Assembly (NCBI GenBank): GCA_965112735.1
Contig: OZ218950.1
Location: 3,286,001 to 3,350,000 of the forward strand
Length of the DNA: 64,000 nucleotides
Origin: Phaeosaccion multiseriatum
Lineage: Eukaryota > Ochrophyta, other classes
Direction: 5' to 3'
Shown here piece after piece: positions 52,543-63,505 of the stretch (its first letter is position 1; each line of letters begins with the position of its first letter). Under the pieces are notes generated by a model. That model had not been told where the DNA came from, ran no database searches, and was given only the letters and a program-made list of their open reading frames with translations. The translations under genes and the position numbers were made by a program.

Positions 52543-55500
52543 ATGAACAGCCACGCACGGCGAAGGCGAGGAGCAGGGGGAGGAGGGGGGGGAGGAGGAG
52601 GGATATTCAACCTATTCCCTATTGCGCTGCTCCTCTGTGTAGCCGTGTATCTATCGCTCTCCATGATTTTCTTCCAAAAGAGCTTCGGTCCCATCGGCGC
52701 GGAGGGTCCGGGGAACCTCCCTGTCCAGCAGAAGCAGCAACAACCGCAGCAGGCGGATAGGGGCGGGTGAGTTGCTCCTACGGCTTTTCTTCTGTGGCTC
52801 CTCACTGACATGTTTCGTTTCTGTACTTGTCATCGTGTGGCGTAAGACTGGGGAAGGACAACAGGATCGAACAGATCGCACAAGCCTCGGCCAAGGCTAG
52901 CGCGGAGAGAGCAGCCCAAGCGCGGGAGGCCGCGGCGGCAGAGGAGGAAGCTGCCGCGAAAGAGAAGGACGCTGCGGTGGAGGAGGAGGTGGAGCGCGTA
53001 GAGAAAGAGGCGGCATTAGCAGCAGCGGTAGAAGCTGCTCGAAGGGAGGAAGAGGAAAGGGTAGAGAGGGAGGCGGCAGAAAATGCGGCAGAGCATGCAG
53101 CAGCTGCCGCCGCTGCCAAAGAACAACAAGAGGATAAGAGGGCTGGAATAGAGGTAGTAGAAGCAAGGGCAGACACCGAAGAATCGCTTGGAGCAGGTAT
53201 TGCAACAGGCGAGACGCCTCAGGCAGGCTTGAATGCCGATGCCGAGGGACAGCCGGACGTCGAAGCGGTCGGGGAGGGTGCTGGAGCAGTGCAGCAAGAA
53301 GGAGGGGTGGCGGAGACTGATGCCAATGTAAAGGTGAGACAGGAGGAGGAGGAGGGAGCGGAGGAGAAGGGGGGGGGGGGAGGAGGGGGAAATAGCAGCA
53401 CAGCAGAAGGGAGAGGAGAAGGGGGAAGAGGAACGAAGAGCTCAGAAGAAGGAGGAAGCAGCACAGAAAGTGACAGAGAAAGCCGTACAGGAAGCAATAA
53501 AAAAGGTAGCAGCAGAGCAGGCGGAAGCAAAAAGAGTTCAGAAGAAGGAGGAAGCAGCACAGAAAGTGACAGAGAAAGAGAAAGCCGTACAGGAAGCAAT
53601 AAAAAAGGAAGCAGCAGAGCAGGCGGAAGCAAAAAGAGCTCAGAAGAAGGAGGAAGCAGCACAGAAAGTGACAGAGAAAGAGAAAGCCGTACAGGAAGCA
53701 ATAAAAAAGGAAGCAGCAGAGCAGGCGGAAGCAAAAAGAGCTCAGAAGAAGGAGGAAGCAGCACAGAAAGTGACAGAGAAAGCCGTACAGGAAGCAGCAG
53801 AGCAGGCGGAAGCAAAAAAGAAGAGGCTCGCCATCATGGAGAGGGCGAGGTTGCGACAAATTCGCGAAGGGAAAGCAGCAGCGGCACAAGTGAAGAAAAT
53901 GTTTCGTCTTGGAGAGGAAGACGACGATGTAGAAGACATTGCAACTGACGATGGTGATGATAAGTCTAAACATGGAGACTCAGGTCCAGTGTTCCTGGAG
54001 GGGAGTATGGCCCTACTGGGGGGCGAGTTCGCCCATGACACCTCACTACAGTCTCACTTTCTCAAGGTTCGTTGTTATCGGCGCCCTGTCCTCTCCTTTC
54101 CTCTCCGCTCTAGCCACCCCCATTACCCCACTTTCCTTCTTTCTTTCTTCCTTCCTTCAATCCTTACTTACCTCTTCACCCTTTCACTCCTTCCCCCTCC
54201 TCTAAAGACTGCTTTCCCAACCCCCCCGCCACCCCCCACCCCCCACCGCGTGTATGCGTACTCTTCGCTTTCGTGTCCCCCCCTATCTGGCCGCCCAAAA
54301 CCAAAAGGAGGAGAGGAAACAAAAAAAGATGGAAAAGGAGCAGCTAGAGAACGTCGAGGAAGGAGGAGGAGAATCTGAGGTTGGAGGAAAGGCCGTCGAG
54401 GGGTACTTCGTTCAAATCAATGCAGGCGTAGACGATCAAGGTGCAGGTGCAGAGGGGGACGAGGGGGCTGTCTCAGGTACGAGAGAAAGGGAGAGGGAGA
54501 GAGAGAGAGGAGGAGGAGGAGGAGGAGGAGGAGGAGGAGGAGGAGGAGGAGGAGGAGGAAGAAGACTTTAAAAGGAGGCGAACGAAGTGGGGCTGAAGCT
54601 ACCCTTTTCCTCTTGTGGGGCTGAATCTGCTTTTTGATCTCCGTAGCTTTGCTTTGTGTGTGTGTGTGCTGTCACATGGGAAGGAAGGAAGGATTTGAAG
54701 TGCTGACCACAACACGACACACGACGCACCCCCCGCACCCACACCGCTCACACTGGTGTTCTACCAACTCTTTAATTTTTCGTTCCACATACATGTCGAC
54801 CACAGCCGGACCGCTCACCAAGGAGGAGGCCTCCCCCCAAACCCCCGCCACGGAGAGAGAGTTCCCCCCACCTCGCATCGCAACGATGAGGTGCGGCAAC
54901 ACGCAACAAGGGGAGGGTAGGGACCGTATAGCAAACATCGCCTACTGGCAGGACAATGCCAAGGATAGAGCCGCGCCTAACCCGGTGGCCAGCCTGGGGC
55001 CCAAGAGGAAGTATGTGTGCTTTCATCAGATGCCGAGTGGCTGGAACAACGTCAGGTACAGGAAGGGAGGGAGGGGGGGGCGGAGGGAGGGACGGAGGGA
55101 GCGGATGGAGGGAGGGAAAAGGCCTTTGTTCCTTGCTCCTTGCCAACCAACTTCCAACGAACTGCACTGATTCCCCTCCTCCGCGCACAGGATGGAGATG
55201 GAGACTGTGCTCGCCTTCGCCGCGTACACGGGGCGCACACTCGTACTGCCGCCCCGAGTGGGCATCATGTCGCACAGGGGGTTCGACTTTGAGGACTTTT
55301 TCGAGTTCGAGGGGTTCAAGAGCCACATCAACATCATCAGCGTCGAGCAGTAAGTCAATGAGAGAAATGAGGGGTTGCATATGCGAGTCAGGCTTGGCAT
55401 CTTTGAATGAGGAAAAGTCAGTGGAGAACAATGAGCGATTTTGATTGGGGGTGCTTCAGAGTGATGAGCGATGGAGGTGCTGCGGTGCTGCGGTCGTCAT

Positions 55501-56458
55501 GATCGTGACAGGAGTGGATCGGGTAGTTTGTGTCCTCCTCCTCCTCACCCCCCCTTTCGCCCCTGTTCCTCCCTACCTCCTCCGTGCCCCCCCCCCCCCT
55601 TCCACTCCTGCCCCTCCCTCCCTCCCTCCGTCCCTCCCTCCCTCCCTTCAACCAAAACCCAAACAGATTCTTCGACGAAATAGCGGAGGACCCATCCCTC
55701 CCTCAGCCCTCCGAACTCGTACGGTCGGACGCACGCACCTCCGCCACCAATAAGAAGCACATGTACGCTTACTTCATGGAGCTCGGGGCTCTGGGCAACA
55801 ACGAGGGGGGACTACCCAGGTACCGGCCTGGCAAGTACGGCTTCGTGTTGCCCTTCGAGGCCGGGGGGGAGCTTGACCCTGAGGACCCGCGCTGGGAGGA
55901 AGGGCGGTGAGTGGCGTGAGTGAGTGCGTGAGTGCGTCAGTACGTGAGTGCGTGAGTGCGTGAGCGTAGCACGGGGCGCGGGAGGAGCGGTTAGGGAGGC
56001 GTGCGTGTGTGTGTGCGTGTCATGTCCGGTGCCCTTGACCCATGCAATATCCCGGCTGCTTGCTTCCCTCGCATGGGGACCTTCTGCTATCTTCCCTTCT
56101 TATCTTAACTCCCTCCCCTCCCCTCCCCTCCCTCCCCTCTCTCCTTCCCCTTCCCTCTCCTTCCCTCCCCTCCCCACCAGCTACCTCGGCTGGCTGAACA
56201 CCCGCCAGGCTGTGGAGTACAACAAAGACATGCAAGACGCTCCCGTCATCTTCTTCGACGACACGGCCGATGCACGCCGCCTCACTCACTTCTACACCTT
56301 CATTACGCACTCCGACAAGGCCGTGTCCAATGCCCACTTGCGTATGATGCGGGACCTGTTGCACTACAGACAGGAGGTGTTTTGCAAGGCCAGTCAGGTG
56401 GGTGGTCGGTGCTTCTCTCTCTCTCTCCCTCTCCCTCTCCCTCTCGCTCTCTCTTTTA

Positions 56459-56489
<31 letters not shown>

Positions 56490-57067
56490 GCCCTACATGT
56501 GTATACCCTCCTTTGTGCCCTCCTTGGCAGGTGCGAACACCAAGGGAAACGTGTCTCAGCCTTGTCTTTTGTTTTCCGTAACTGTTTTCGCTTCTCACCG
56601 CTGCTCTCGTCTCTTGTCCTCCTCTTTCCCCCTCCCTTCCCCCCACCCTTCTTCCTCTCCTACCAGGTTATCTCCATGATCAAAGAGGCCACAGGCGGAG
56701 CAGACTTCAGCACCTTCCACGTGAGGCGGGGTGACTTCCAAAAGTCCTACAAGAGAGTTATCATGTCAGGGGAGCAGCTCTTGCTCAACAGTCAAGACTA
56801 CCTTAAGGTCAGCGGGGCAGGAAAGGAGGAGGAGGAGGAGGAGGAAGAGGAGGAGGAGGAGGAGGAGGAGGAGCAGGACGAGGAGGAGGAGCAGGACGAG
56901 GAGTACAAGGAAATTGGATTTGAGTTTCATGGGAGAGACGTGAGCCTGATGTAGCTGTAATTGTCAGTCAAGCCATCCTGAGCGCCGACAGGCGAGAATG
57001 TACTGCCTTGGGCACACCGCCAGACTGCTGTCCCCCCCCTCTCACACCCCCATGTCACGTCCACCAC

Positions 57068-57099
<32 letters not shown>

Positions 57100-57639
57100 C
57101 TGTATATTTTTCTTCCCTCACACCTCACTCACGCCCCTCCGCCTGTCTCACACCCGCAGGAGGGAGAGACGATCTACATCGCCACGGACGAGAAAGACAT
57201 GAGTTACTTTGAGCCGCTGCGCGCTCGCTACACGCTCCTCTTCCTCGACGACTTCTTTGAACGGGCGGGGGTGGGCGAGCTCGCGTCTGCCTCCATACCA
57301 ATGGTGGACAGCATCATCGCGGCACAGGGTAGGACATTCACCGGCACTTACTTTAGCACCTTCTCCGGCTACATTGTGCGGCTCAGGGGCTACTACGGAC
57401 ACCCCCTGGAGTCCAATTGGTAAGTGCGTGTGCGTACGTTCTCTTCTTACGTCGCTCCGCTCCGCTTCCAGTTCGGTCTCACTGCCTGTCCCTCTGTGAA
57501 CTTGAAGGACAGGCCGGCGGCTGATTCGGAAGCCCCTGGGCCTTCTCAGCGCCCTTCATAGCACCCTTTCCGATGTGCTTTGCCTCACCAACCCTGCACT
57601 GCCCATCACTTCCCCCCTGCCTCCCCGCCTCCCTCCCTG

Positions 57640-57670
<31 letters not shown>

Positions 57671-57868
57671 CCGCTGTACCTCTTTCAACCCTGCACTCCC
57701 TCGCTTCCCCTTAGGAATTTCTTTTTACCCAAGCAAAAGGACTACCACGAGAGGTACTGGCCCGTGCCTCCGTTTTGGATGCGCGAGTGGCCTGTGGGAT
57801 GGGAAGACATTGATGAAGTGGCGCCTTTGCCTCCTCTCTCGGACGTGGCGACAGTCGAGGTAGTGTAA
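52543..57868 (+). CDS. Type II membrane protein O-fucosyltransferase-like, with repeat stalk (11 exons)
   Basis: Exons: 52543-52766, 52847-53333, 53404-54066, 54308-54476, 54806-55055, 55191-55349, 55667-55906, 56181-56397, 56667-56807, 57160-57419, 57715-57868. In phase throughout, 987 residues. The short basic/Gly cytosolic end and one membrane anchor (about 21-44) give Golgi-type topology. The stalk to about residue 510 is Ala/Glu/Lys coiled coil, including 34-residue units of the type KEEAAQKVTEKEKAVQEAIK. The catalytic part starts KYVCFHQMPSGWNNVRMEME (about 583-602), the GGxNN-like donor-binding loop of GT65/GT68-related enzymes, then TGRTLVLPPRVG. FHVRRGDF (about 820) matches the H-x-R-R-x-D/N GDP-fucose motif. 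A YIATDEKDMSYFEPL...Y segment and a VDSIIAAQGRTFTGTYFSTFSGYIVRLRG-type end follow (about 860-920). Expected reaction: transfer of fucose (or a related sugar) from the GDP-sugar to proteins or glycans. Acceptor unknown. Confidence 0.85.
53440..53815 (+). repeat. 102-bp in-frame coding tandem repeat
   Basis: Units start at 53440 (96 bp, lacking one GAGAAA), 53536 (102), 53638 (102) and 53740 (partial). The DNA copies are nearly identical, so the array is recent. Each encodes a 32-34-residue helical heptad-like segment of the fucosyltransferase stalk. Confidence 0.85.
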
Positions 57869-59312
57869 AGGGCGACTCTTTTGTGTACAAATCGAGTTGT
57901 GTCGCTCTCGGGGAGGGGTATGGCACAGGCGGAGGCCTGTTTTGGCATATGCGTCCATCGGTGCTTTGACTTCGAGGGGTGGGGTTCATGCCAACTGTGA
58001 GAGAGCTTCTCTCCGCCCGTTGGATTGGGCAACAGGGTGCCCGCCCGCTTGGAGGTTTCACAGCAACGTAACTGAGCGAAGGCGCTTCTGTATACTGCTG
58101 CGACCACCGCAGCTCTAGCCCGTGGCGGGCCCCGCAGCTGCAACTTAGTGCACAGGGCTCTTCGATGTGCCCATTCCGCGGGTGGCAAGTTGAAGTTGAA
58201 GTTGATTGCATGCGATGGATCATACTTATGGGCCGTTCGAGGTCAAGAGTCGACAGGGGTCTGTGGGATCAAGTCAGGCAGCGGGGTGAGACGTCAAGCG
58301 AAGGAAGGCTGTTATGTGGCCACTGCAGCACACGAGACGGGGCTGACGGCCTCACAGCTGATATCATACACACGGCATCACCATTCTCAGCGGCTTGGGT
58401 TGGTGGCGGATGGAGGGACAGGTCACAAGAAGGGTTATCTCAAACTTTTTGTATTCCTGTGTTTACCTACGCAAGAGAGGTAAGCGAAAGCCCGGGCCGA
58501 TTCTCTCTCCTCTACGATGTGGCGAGGAAGCGATCGATGTTCACGGGAAGAGGAGGGTCTGGTTTAGACACCCGTAGCAGATGCTCGAGCAGCCTACGCC
58601 TCTACCTGGTGGCGGTGTGCGTCTTCGCCCCCCCCCCCCCTCCTCAGCCGCTGGGGGGCGCCTGCGCTTTTGGACGAGCATGAGAGAGAGAGCAGGCTTA
58701 GAAGGCGGCTTTAGTGAAAGCAACACGTGCGCCTCGGGGGTAGGGGGGCGTCGCTGTGTTGCGTGTGTCTCCTTGAGGCCTGGCGACTTCACTACCGCCC
58801 CTGCCTCACCCCCCGTGGAATTTTCACTGGGGAATTTCCTCTGGCCTGGAGAGCGGAGAAGGGGCACGAGACAAAAGCCCCCGCCCTGGCCCCTTGCCCT
58901 GCAGGAGAGATGGAGCAGTAGGAGCAGGACGTAGGAGCTCATAAGCTCATATCCCACCAATACATGCGCTTATCGCCCTTGCGCCCTCCCGTGAGTACAG
59001 CACTTGCTGCTCAGTCAGTGAGTGCAGTGACTGACTGCCCAGGCCTGTGCCCGACCGACAAGGCCCAGCAGCACCACTCCATTGGGCTTCAGCGTCGCGA
59101 AGCAGCGAGAGGGCCAAGTCCAGTCGAGCTCGCTCATCCCAAGCATGTATGCCCCGAGGCTTGTTGTGTACTTTCACCCCGTCTGACGGTCGCATCTGCC
59201 TGTCGGTGAATGGCGGGTGAGTGCTAATCTCGGGGAGTGGCAGTAGTAGCGGCGCCCAGCGAAGGGGGGCGCAGGGGCGTCTCCACCTGCAGATGAAGCA
59301 CCTATAGATTAA
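57869..59312. other. Intergenic region, possible gene remnant on the minus strand
   Basis: No complete gene was found in 1.4 kb. A minus-strand frame at about 59020-59155 reads MLGMSELDWTWPSRCFATLK followed by PNGVVLLGLVGRAQAW. It looks protein-like (the methyltransferase-type KPxGxxxL turn), but it has no partner exons that I can support. A C-run lies near 58629-58641. Confidence 0.4.
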
Positions 59313-60089
59313 TCACATACACACACAGAGAGAGAGACTCTTCTGAGGGCAAAGGAATGGCGACTTCTCGGCAAGGCCGAGCATCAGCCGAAGGATACTT
59401 CGCGACACAACCTGGGAGCAGATGCTCTCGGAGAAGCGCATGGTGGGAAGGGGAATCGTCCAGGTAAGGAAGAAAGGGAACTCCTTCCTTCCCCTCACCT
59501 TGGTCGCAGGGTGCTGCTTAGTTTCCAGCCCAGTGACGTTCCTGAAGCATAGCCAGTAGGCAGTAAAGTGGCGGTAGAAGGACTCCGACACAAAGTCAGT
59601 GATGAGCGTGATGTCATGCAGACTAAAGACCGCATCGTCAGCACCTTTTCCTCCTGCTGCTGCTGCCTCGGCGATGAAGACACCCTTGAAGGCCTTAAAG
59701 CTCTCCTGTACACTGCACGTCGTTTGTGCCATGGCTTGCTCAAACACCGTCTGCATGCCGCGGAGGAAGACGAGTATTTGCCTGCGCCGAGAGAGTGAGA
59801 AATAAATGGCAAAAGAGGAGGACGGCAGAGGAACCCCTGGTCAGATATGTCTTATCATGATATTTTCACCCCTCCTCCCCCTCCTCCCAATACTTATGTC
59901 CCACCTGTTGGTGAAGCTCTGCTCGAGCGCGAAGCTGAGGTTGTAGTAATGGAAGTCTGCGAGGATTGAGTTCTCGCGCGTCGGGCCTGGATACGCTAGG
60001 CCCAAGCTCTGTGCCAGAAGCTGGAGACGGCGCTGAGGCTCATCGCATTCCTGCAGGCGAGACACCTGCTCAGCACACAGCTCAGACAT
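59313..60089 (-). CDS. Flagellar C1a-32/CABCOCO1-like (CLAMP domain) protein
   Basis: Exons 59905-60089 and 59499-59781 join in phase (GT-AG). The last exon is unresolved: the frame stays open to a TGA at 59313 with SESICSQVVSRSILRLMLGL, and an acceptor near 59430 is possible. The core NSILADFHYYNLSFALEQSF ... FLRGMQTVFEQAM ... VFSLHDITLITDFVSESFYR then HFTAYWLCF matches the pattern of the animal CABCOCO1 (C10orf107) and algal C1a-32 proteins. C1a-32 is a subunit of the C1a projection of the axonemal central pair. Presence of this gene implies a motile flagellum at some life stage. The start at 60089 is the first Met of the conserved part; the frame is open further upstream. Confidence 0.72.
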
Positions 60090-60330
60090 GGCTGCTTTGG
60101 GCTGAAGGGAGAGCAAGCAGTGCCCCCGAGCCGTTATTCGCTGACTTACTGAACGGTTACAGAATTTCTGTTCAAAAAAAAAAACAAAAAAAAACTTGCA
60201 AAAGTAATGGATGGGTTCACATCGGTTCACGCCAGCAGCTACTATGGGGCACAGTATAGGAAAGAATAGACAGAGCGATAGAAGAAGGGGCAGCAGGGGC
60301 TTGCGTCGCTGGTGGCCGCCAGACGACGAA

Positions 60331-60534
60331 ATGCCTTTTTTCAAGAACATCGATACCGAGACTTGCCTCACTGACCTGCACTGTCCTGGCGCGTTTCTTT
60401 GCTCTCCAGGTGAGCTATTGCTATAAGCAACTTCTCGTCAAGCTCATACTTTCCTTTTCTCTGCTGCTGACGCTCTCTCTTCTTTTTTGCTGTTGACACT
60501 CTCTCTGGCTTGTGCTCTCTCCTGCTGCTCCTGC

Positions 60535-60588
<54 letters not shown>

Positions 60589-63505
60589 GGGCGTGGTCAC
60601 GCTTTCCTCAGAGAGGAAATGCTCGTGCTTCGTTGGCTGGGGGTTTTCAGGGACCGATTGCAACACGCCTGGCTGGCAAAGCTGGGTGATAGTCGCTGTG
60701 GCGATCTTCGCTGCTTTGCGCTTGGCCATCCTCCACGTCAACACGATGATGGGCGTGAAAAAGATATACACTGATGCGAAAAACAACAAGAGCGTGGCCG
60801 CTGCAGTGTGGCGCATCGCCTGGTCTACAGCGTTTGCCTCTCTGTTACTGTGCGTTGTGTACATTTGCCTGGCACTGTCCGCCGTGCGCGCAATCCCCCC
60901 CGAGTTCTACAAAAAGTGGATCGTCGTCGTGGAAACTCTTTCTTCCGTGGCTTGGACTATGCCCGTGCTGACCGTTTTCTCAGGTGAGCTGAGCCATTGC
61001 ATTGTGTACGTGACGTGAACTTGACTACGTTCTTTCTTAAGTAAGCTGCCTGAGCGAGTCAGGGGGAGAGGGGGTAGGGCCTCTACATCAACAGCTCCCT
61101 GTTGATGATGTCCTTCGAGGCTCTCTTGCTTGCTTTCCCGGCATACAGGAGCAGCGAGAGGGGGGTTGGGGAAACGCCCGCCTTGCATGATCATGAGCTT
61201 ATCCTTAACTCTGTTACTCGTGCCCCTTCCCCTGCTGCTGTTCCTGCTGCTACTGCCTTGTGCCTGCGGGGCTTGTGCATCGCTCCTTCCCCGGCTACCA
61301 CCTCGCGGCACTGGATGTGAACAATCAACAGTGTGGATCGACCTCGCCAATGCAACTGCGGCCCGTGAGAAGATGAAGGAGCAGTTGCGAAGGTCGAAGC
61401 TCGCCATGAACACCGGCCTGTGGACGCTGCTGGGAAGCATGCTTGTGCTGCAGGCCCTCTCACTCATTCGCTTGATGCAATTGCTGCACCTCTTTACCGT
61501 GGGCCTGGTCATGATGCTATGTCTCCTCGGGTCGCACAAGCTCATCAAGAAGCTGGAAGGCGGTGGAAAGGAGCGGAGGAGCACTACCGTCCAGGCATCT
61601 GCGGAAAACGTCCGTAACGCGGCGAATACCATTGGTTTCTCCGCCTGGTACCTCTTGCTGGGGCTTGCCGTCGAGGCCACGAGCAAGGGCAAGGGGTCGG
61701 AGGGAATGACGAACATGTATTTAGTGAGCTTCCTCGTTACGTCCACGAACGCGGTGACCATTCTCGAAACAGTGTACGAATACATCCAGGCAAGTGGAAC
61801 ATTTCCGGGCCGGTCAGGTGTCCGCCAGGGGCGAGCGAGAGTGGGCAGCGAGCCGGAGGGGTGCGGTTGAGTTTGCGAAGCCAACCGACATCATTTCTTG
61901 AAGGAGAAACACCTCCAAGACCTTAAGCCCCTAACGCCCCTTATGCCTCTCTCTCTGCTCTCTGCACAATTAACGTACTGTTGCTGTTGTCCCTCCTCCC
62001 CCTTCCTCCTCTTCCTCCTCCTCCTCCTCCTCCACCACCACCACCACCACCACCACCTCCTCCTCCTCCTCCTCCTCCTCCTCCTCCTCCTCCTCCTCCT
62101 CCTCCTCCTCCTCCTCCTCCTCCTCCTCCTCCTCCTCCTCCTCCTCCTCCTCCTCCTCCTCCTCCTCCTCCTCCTCCTCCTCCTCCTCCTCCTCCTCCTC
62201 CTCCTCCTCCTCCTCCTCCTCCTCCTCCTCCTCCTCCTCCTCCTCCTCCTCCTCCTCCTCCTCCTCCTCCTCCTCCTCCTCCTCCTCCTCCTCCTCCTCC
62301 TCCTCCTCCTCCTCCTCCTCCTCCTCCTCCTGCTCGCCTAGAATTTCCTCAAGACCGACTTCAACCTCGGAAGCACTGCGATGCACTTCTTCTTCACCCT
62401 CCCCGCGCGCTTACTTCAGCTCCTGCTCTCCTCCAAGCCATTTCGCACACTTGAGGCCATGTTCATAGGTTGGAATACGCGGCGGCTCGAGGCGCTGCAC
62501 TTAAATTTCGGCGATGGCAGGCCCAATCGTGCCTCTCGTCACTGGGCCTCAGGTGACTTCTTTTCCGGTCGCCGCGGTGAGTCGCGAACCTCAAGCCGCG
62601 TTTCTGAAACAGCGGACAGCGGTCCCTCCACCAGGGGCGGTGAGTCGAAGAGGCACGACCATAGCAAGAGCAACACCAACTGCAACAGCAACAGCAACAA
62701 CGGCCGCAGAACGACAAGAGGCGGCCAGAGAATACGGGTGGTCTCTCTATCATTAGCTGGGTGGCGAAAAAGACGTAGCGTGCGGAAGAGCCACCACAGC
62801 GCTCTCCGAGGGAAGACACGAGGAGACGAGAAGGAGGGGTCGTCGATCCAATCACGGCGCAGGGATGAGGCACCTCCGTGCAGCAACCCCCCGGCGCTCT
62901 CGGTGAGGCTCAGCCCCGAAGAGGCGTATGCGACCACGGCAGAGGGCAGCGAGGAGGAGCCGGAGACGGGGAAGGAGAGTGCGCTACCGCTGCTGGCGGA
63001 GAGACGAGACAGGCCCTCCGCCGCCGAGCCGCCGCTGGAGGGGGTGGTGGTGCCGTCAGCAACACCGTCGTTCCCGGCATCATCGTCGGCTGTTGAAGGT
63101 GTTGGTGAAGGTGTTGGTGATGATGCTGGTGATGGCGGCCTAGGCTTGGCGACGATGCCGGGCACTCCTCGATCCAAAAGAATGGCGGGCAAGCTTTCTC
63201 GACAGCCCTCCTTCGCCACGGGGGGGGAGGAGGAGCAAGAACGAGAGCTAGGAGAGAGAAACGAACTTGAAGGGTCAGCGGTCACCCGTTCAGAGGCCGA
63301 GGACACACGCGGCCCTCTTCCGCCGCTGACCAGGAGCAGCACCCACCAGCGAAAAGAACAACAACAACAACAACACGATGATGCTGCCGAACCCCTGCTG
63401 CTCCCCACGGACCGTCCTTCGGAGGCTTCAGCACAGCCGCCAAGGAGGACACGTTTGAGCTTGAGCCCATTCAAAGTGTGCCCCCTGGAACCTCCCGCCC
63501 CATGA
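60331..63505 (+). CDS. About seven-pass membrane protein with Cys-rich N-terminus
   Basis: Join of 60331-60409, 60612-60983, 61332-61789 and 62342-63505; 690 residues. Introns 1 and 2 are GT-AG; intron 3 is read as GC-AG (CAG/gcaagt), which keeps phase 0. The N-terminus has an EGF-like Cys pattern across the first junction (ETCLTDLHCPGAFLCSPGE then RKCSCFVGWGFSGTDC). About seven hydrophobic segments follow: SWVIVAVAIFAALRLAIL, STAFASLLLCVVYICLALSA, TLSSVAWTMPVLTVF, LWTLLGSMLVLQALSLI, LFTVGLVMMLCLL, SAWYLLLGLAVEA, YLVSFLVTSTNAVTILETVY. The long hydrophilic C-terminus is rich in Ser, Glu and Arg, with poly-Gln. The topology is receptor-like, but no GPCR family motif was recognised. The true N-terminus may include an upstream signal-peptide exon. 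Confidence 0.62.
62055..62331. repeat. Near-perfect (CTC)n array, about 280 bp, in an intron
   Basis: About 90 uninterrupted CTC units preceded by a short CCA array, ending 10 bp before the acceptor TAG at 62339-62341. Open frames of polyLeu, polyPro or antisense polyGlu here are repeat artefacts. Confidence 0.92.

Noticed and set aside
53334-53403. A homopolymer frameshift in the fucosyltransferase stalk
   Set aside because: A GT-AG intron (gtgagac ... gcacag) with matching phase explains the frame change without an error.
61898-62454. Long open frames of polyLeu, polyPro and antisense polyGlu
   Set aside because: They are translations of the (CTC)n array inside an intron whose flanking exons join in phase.
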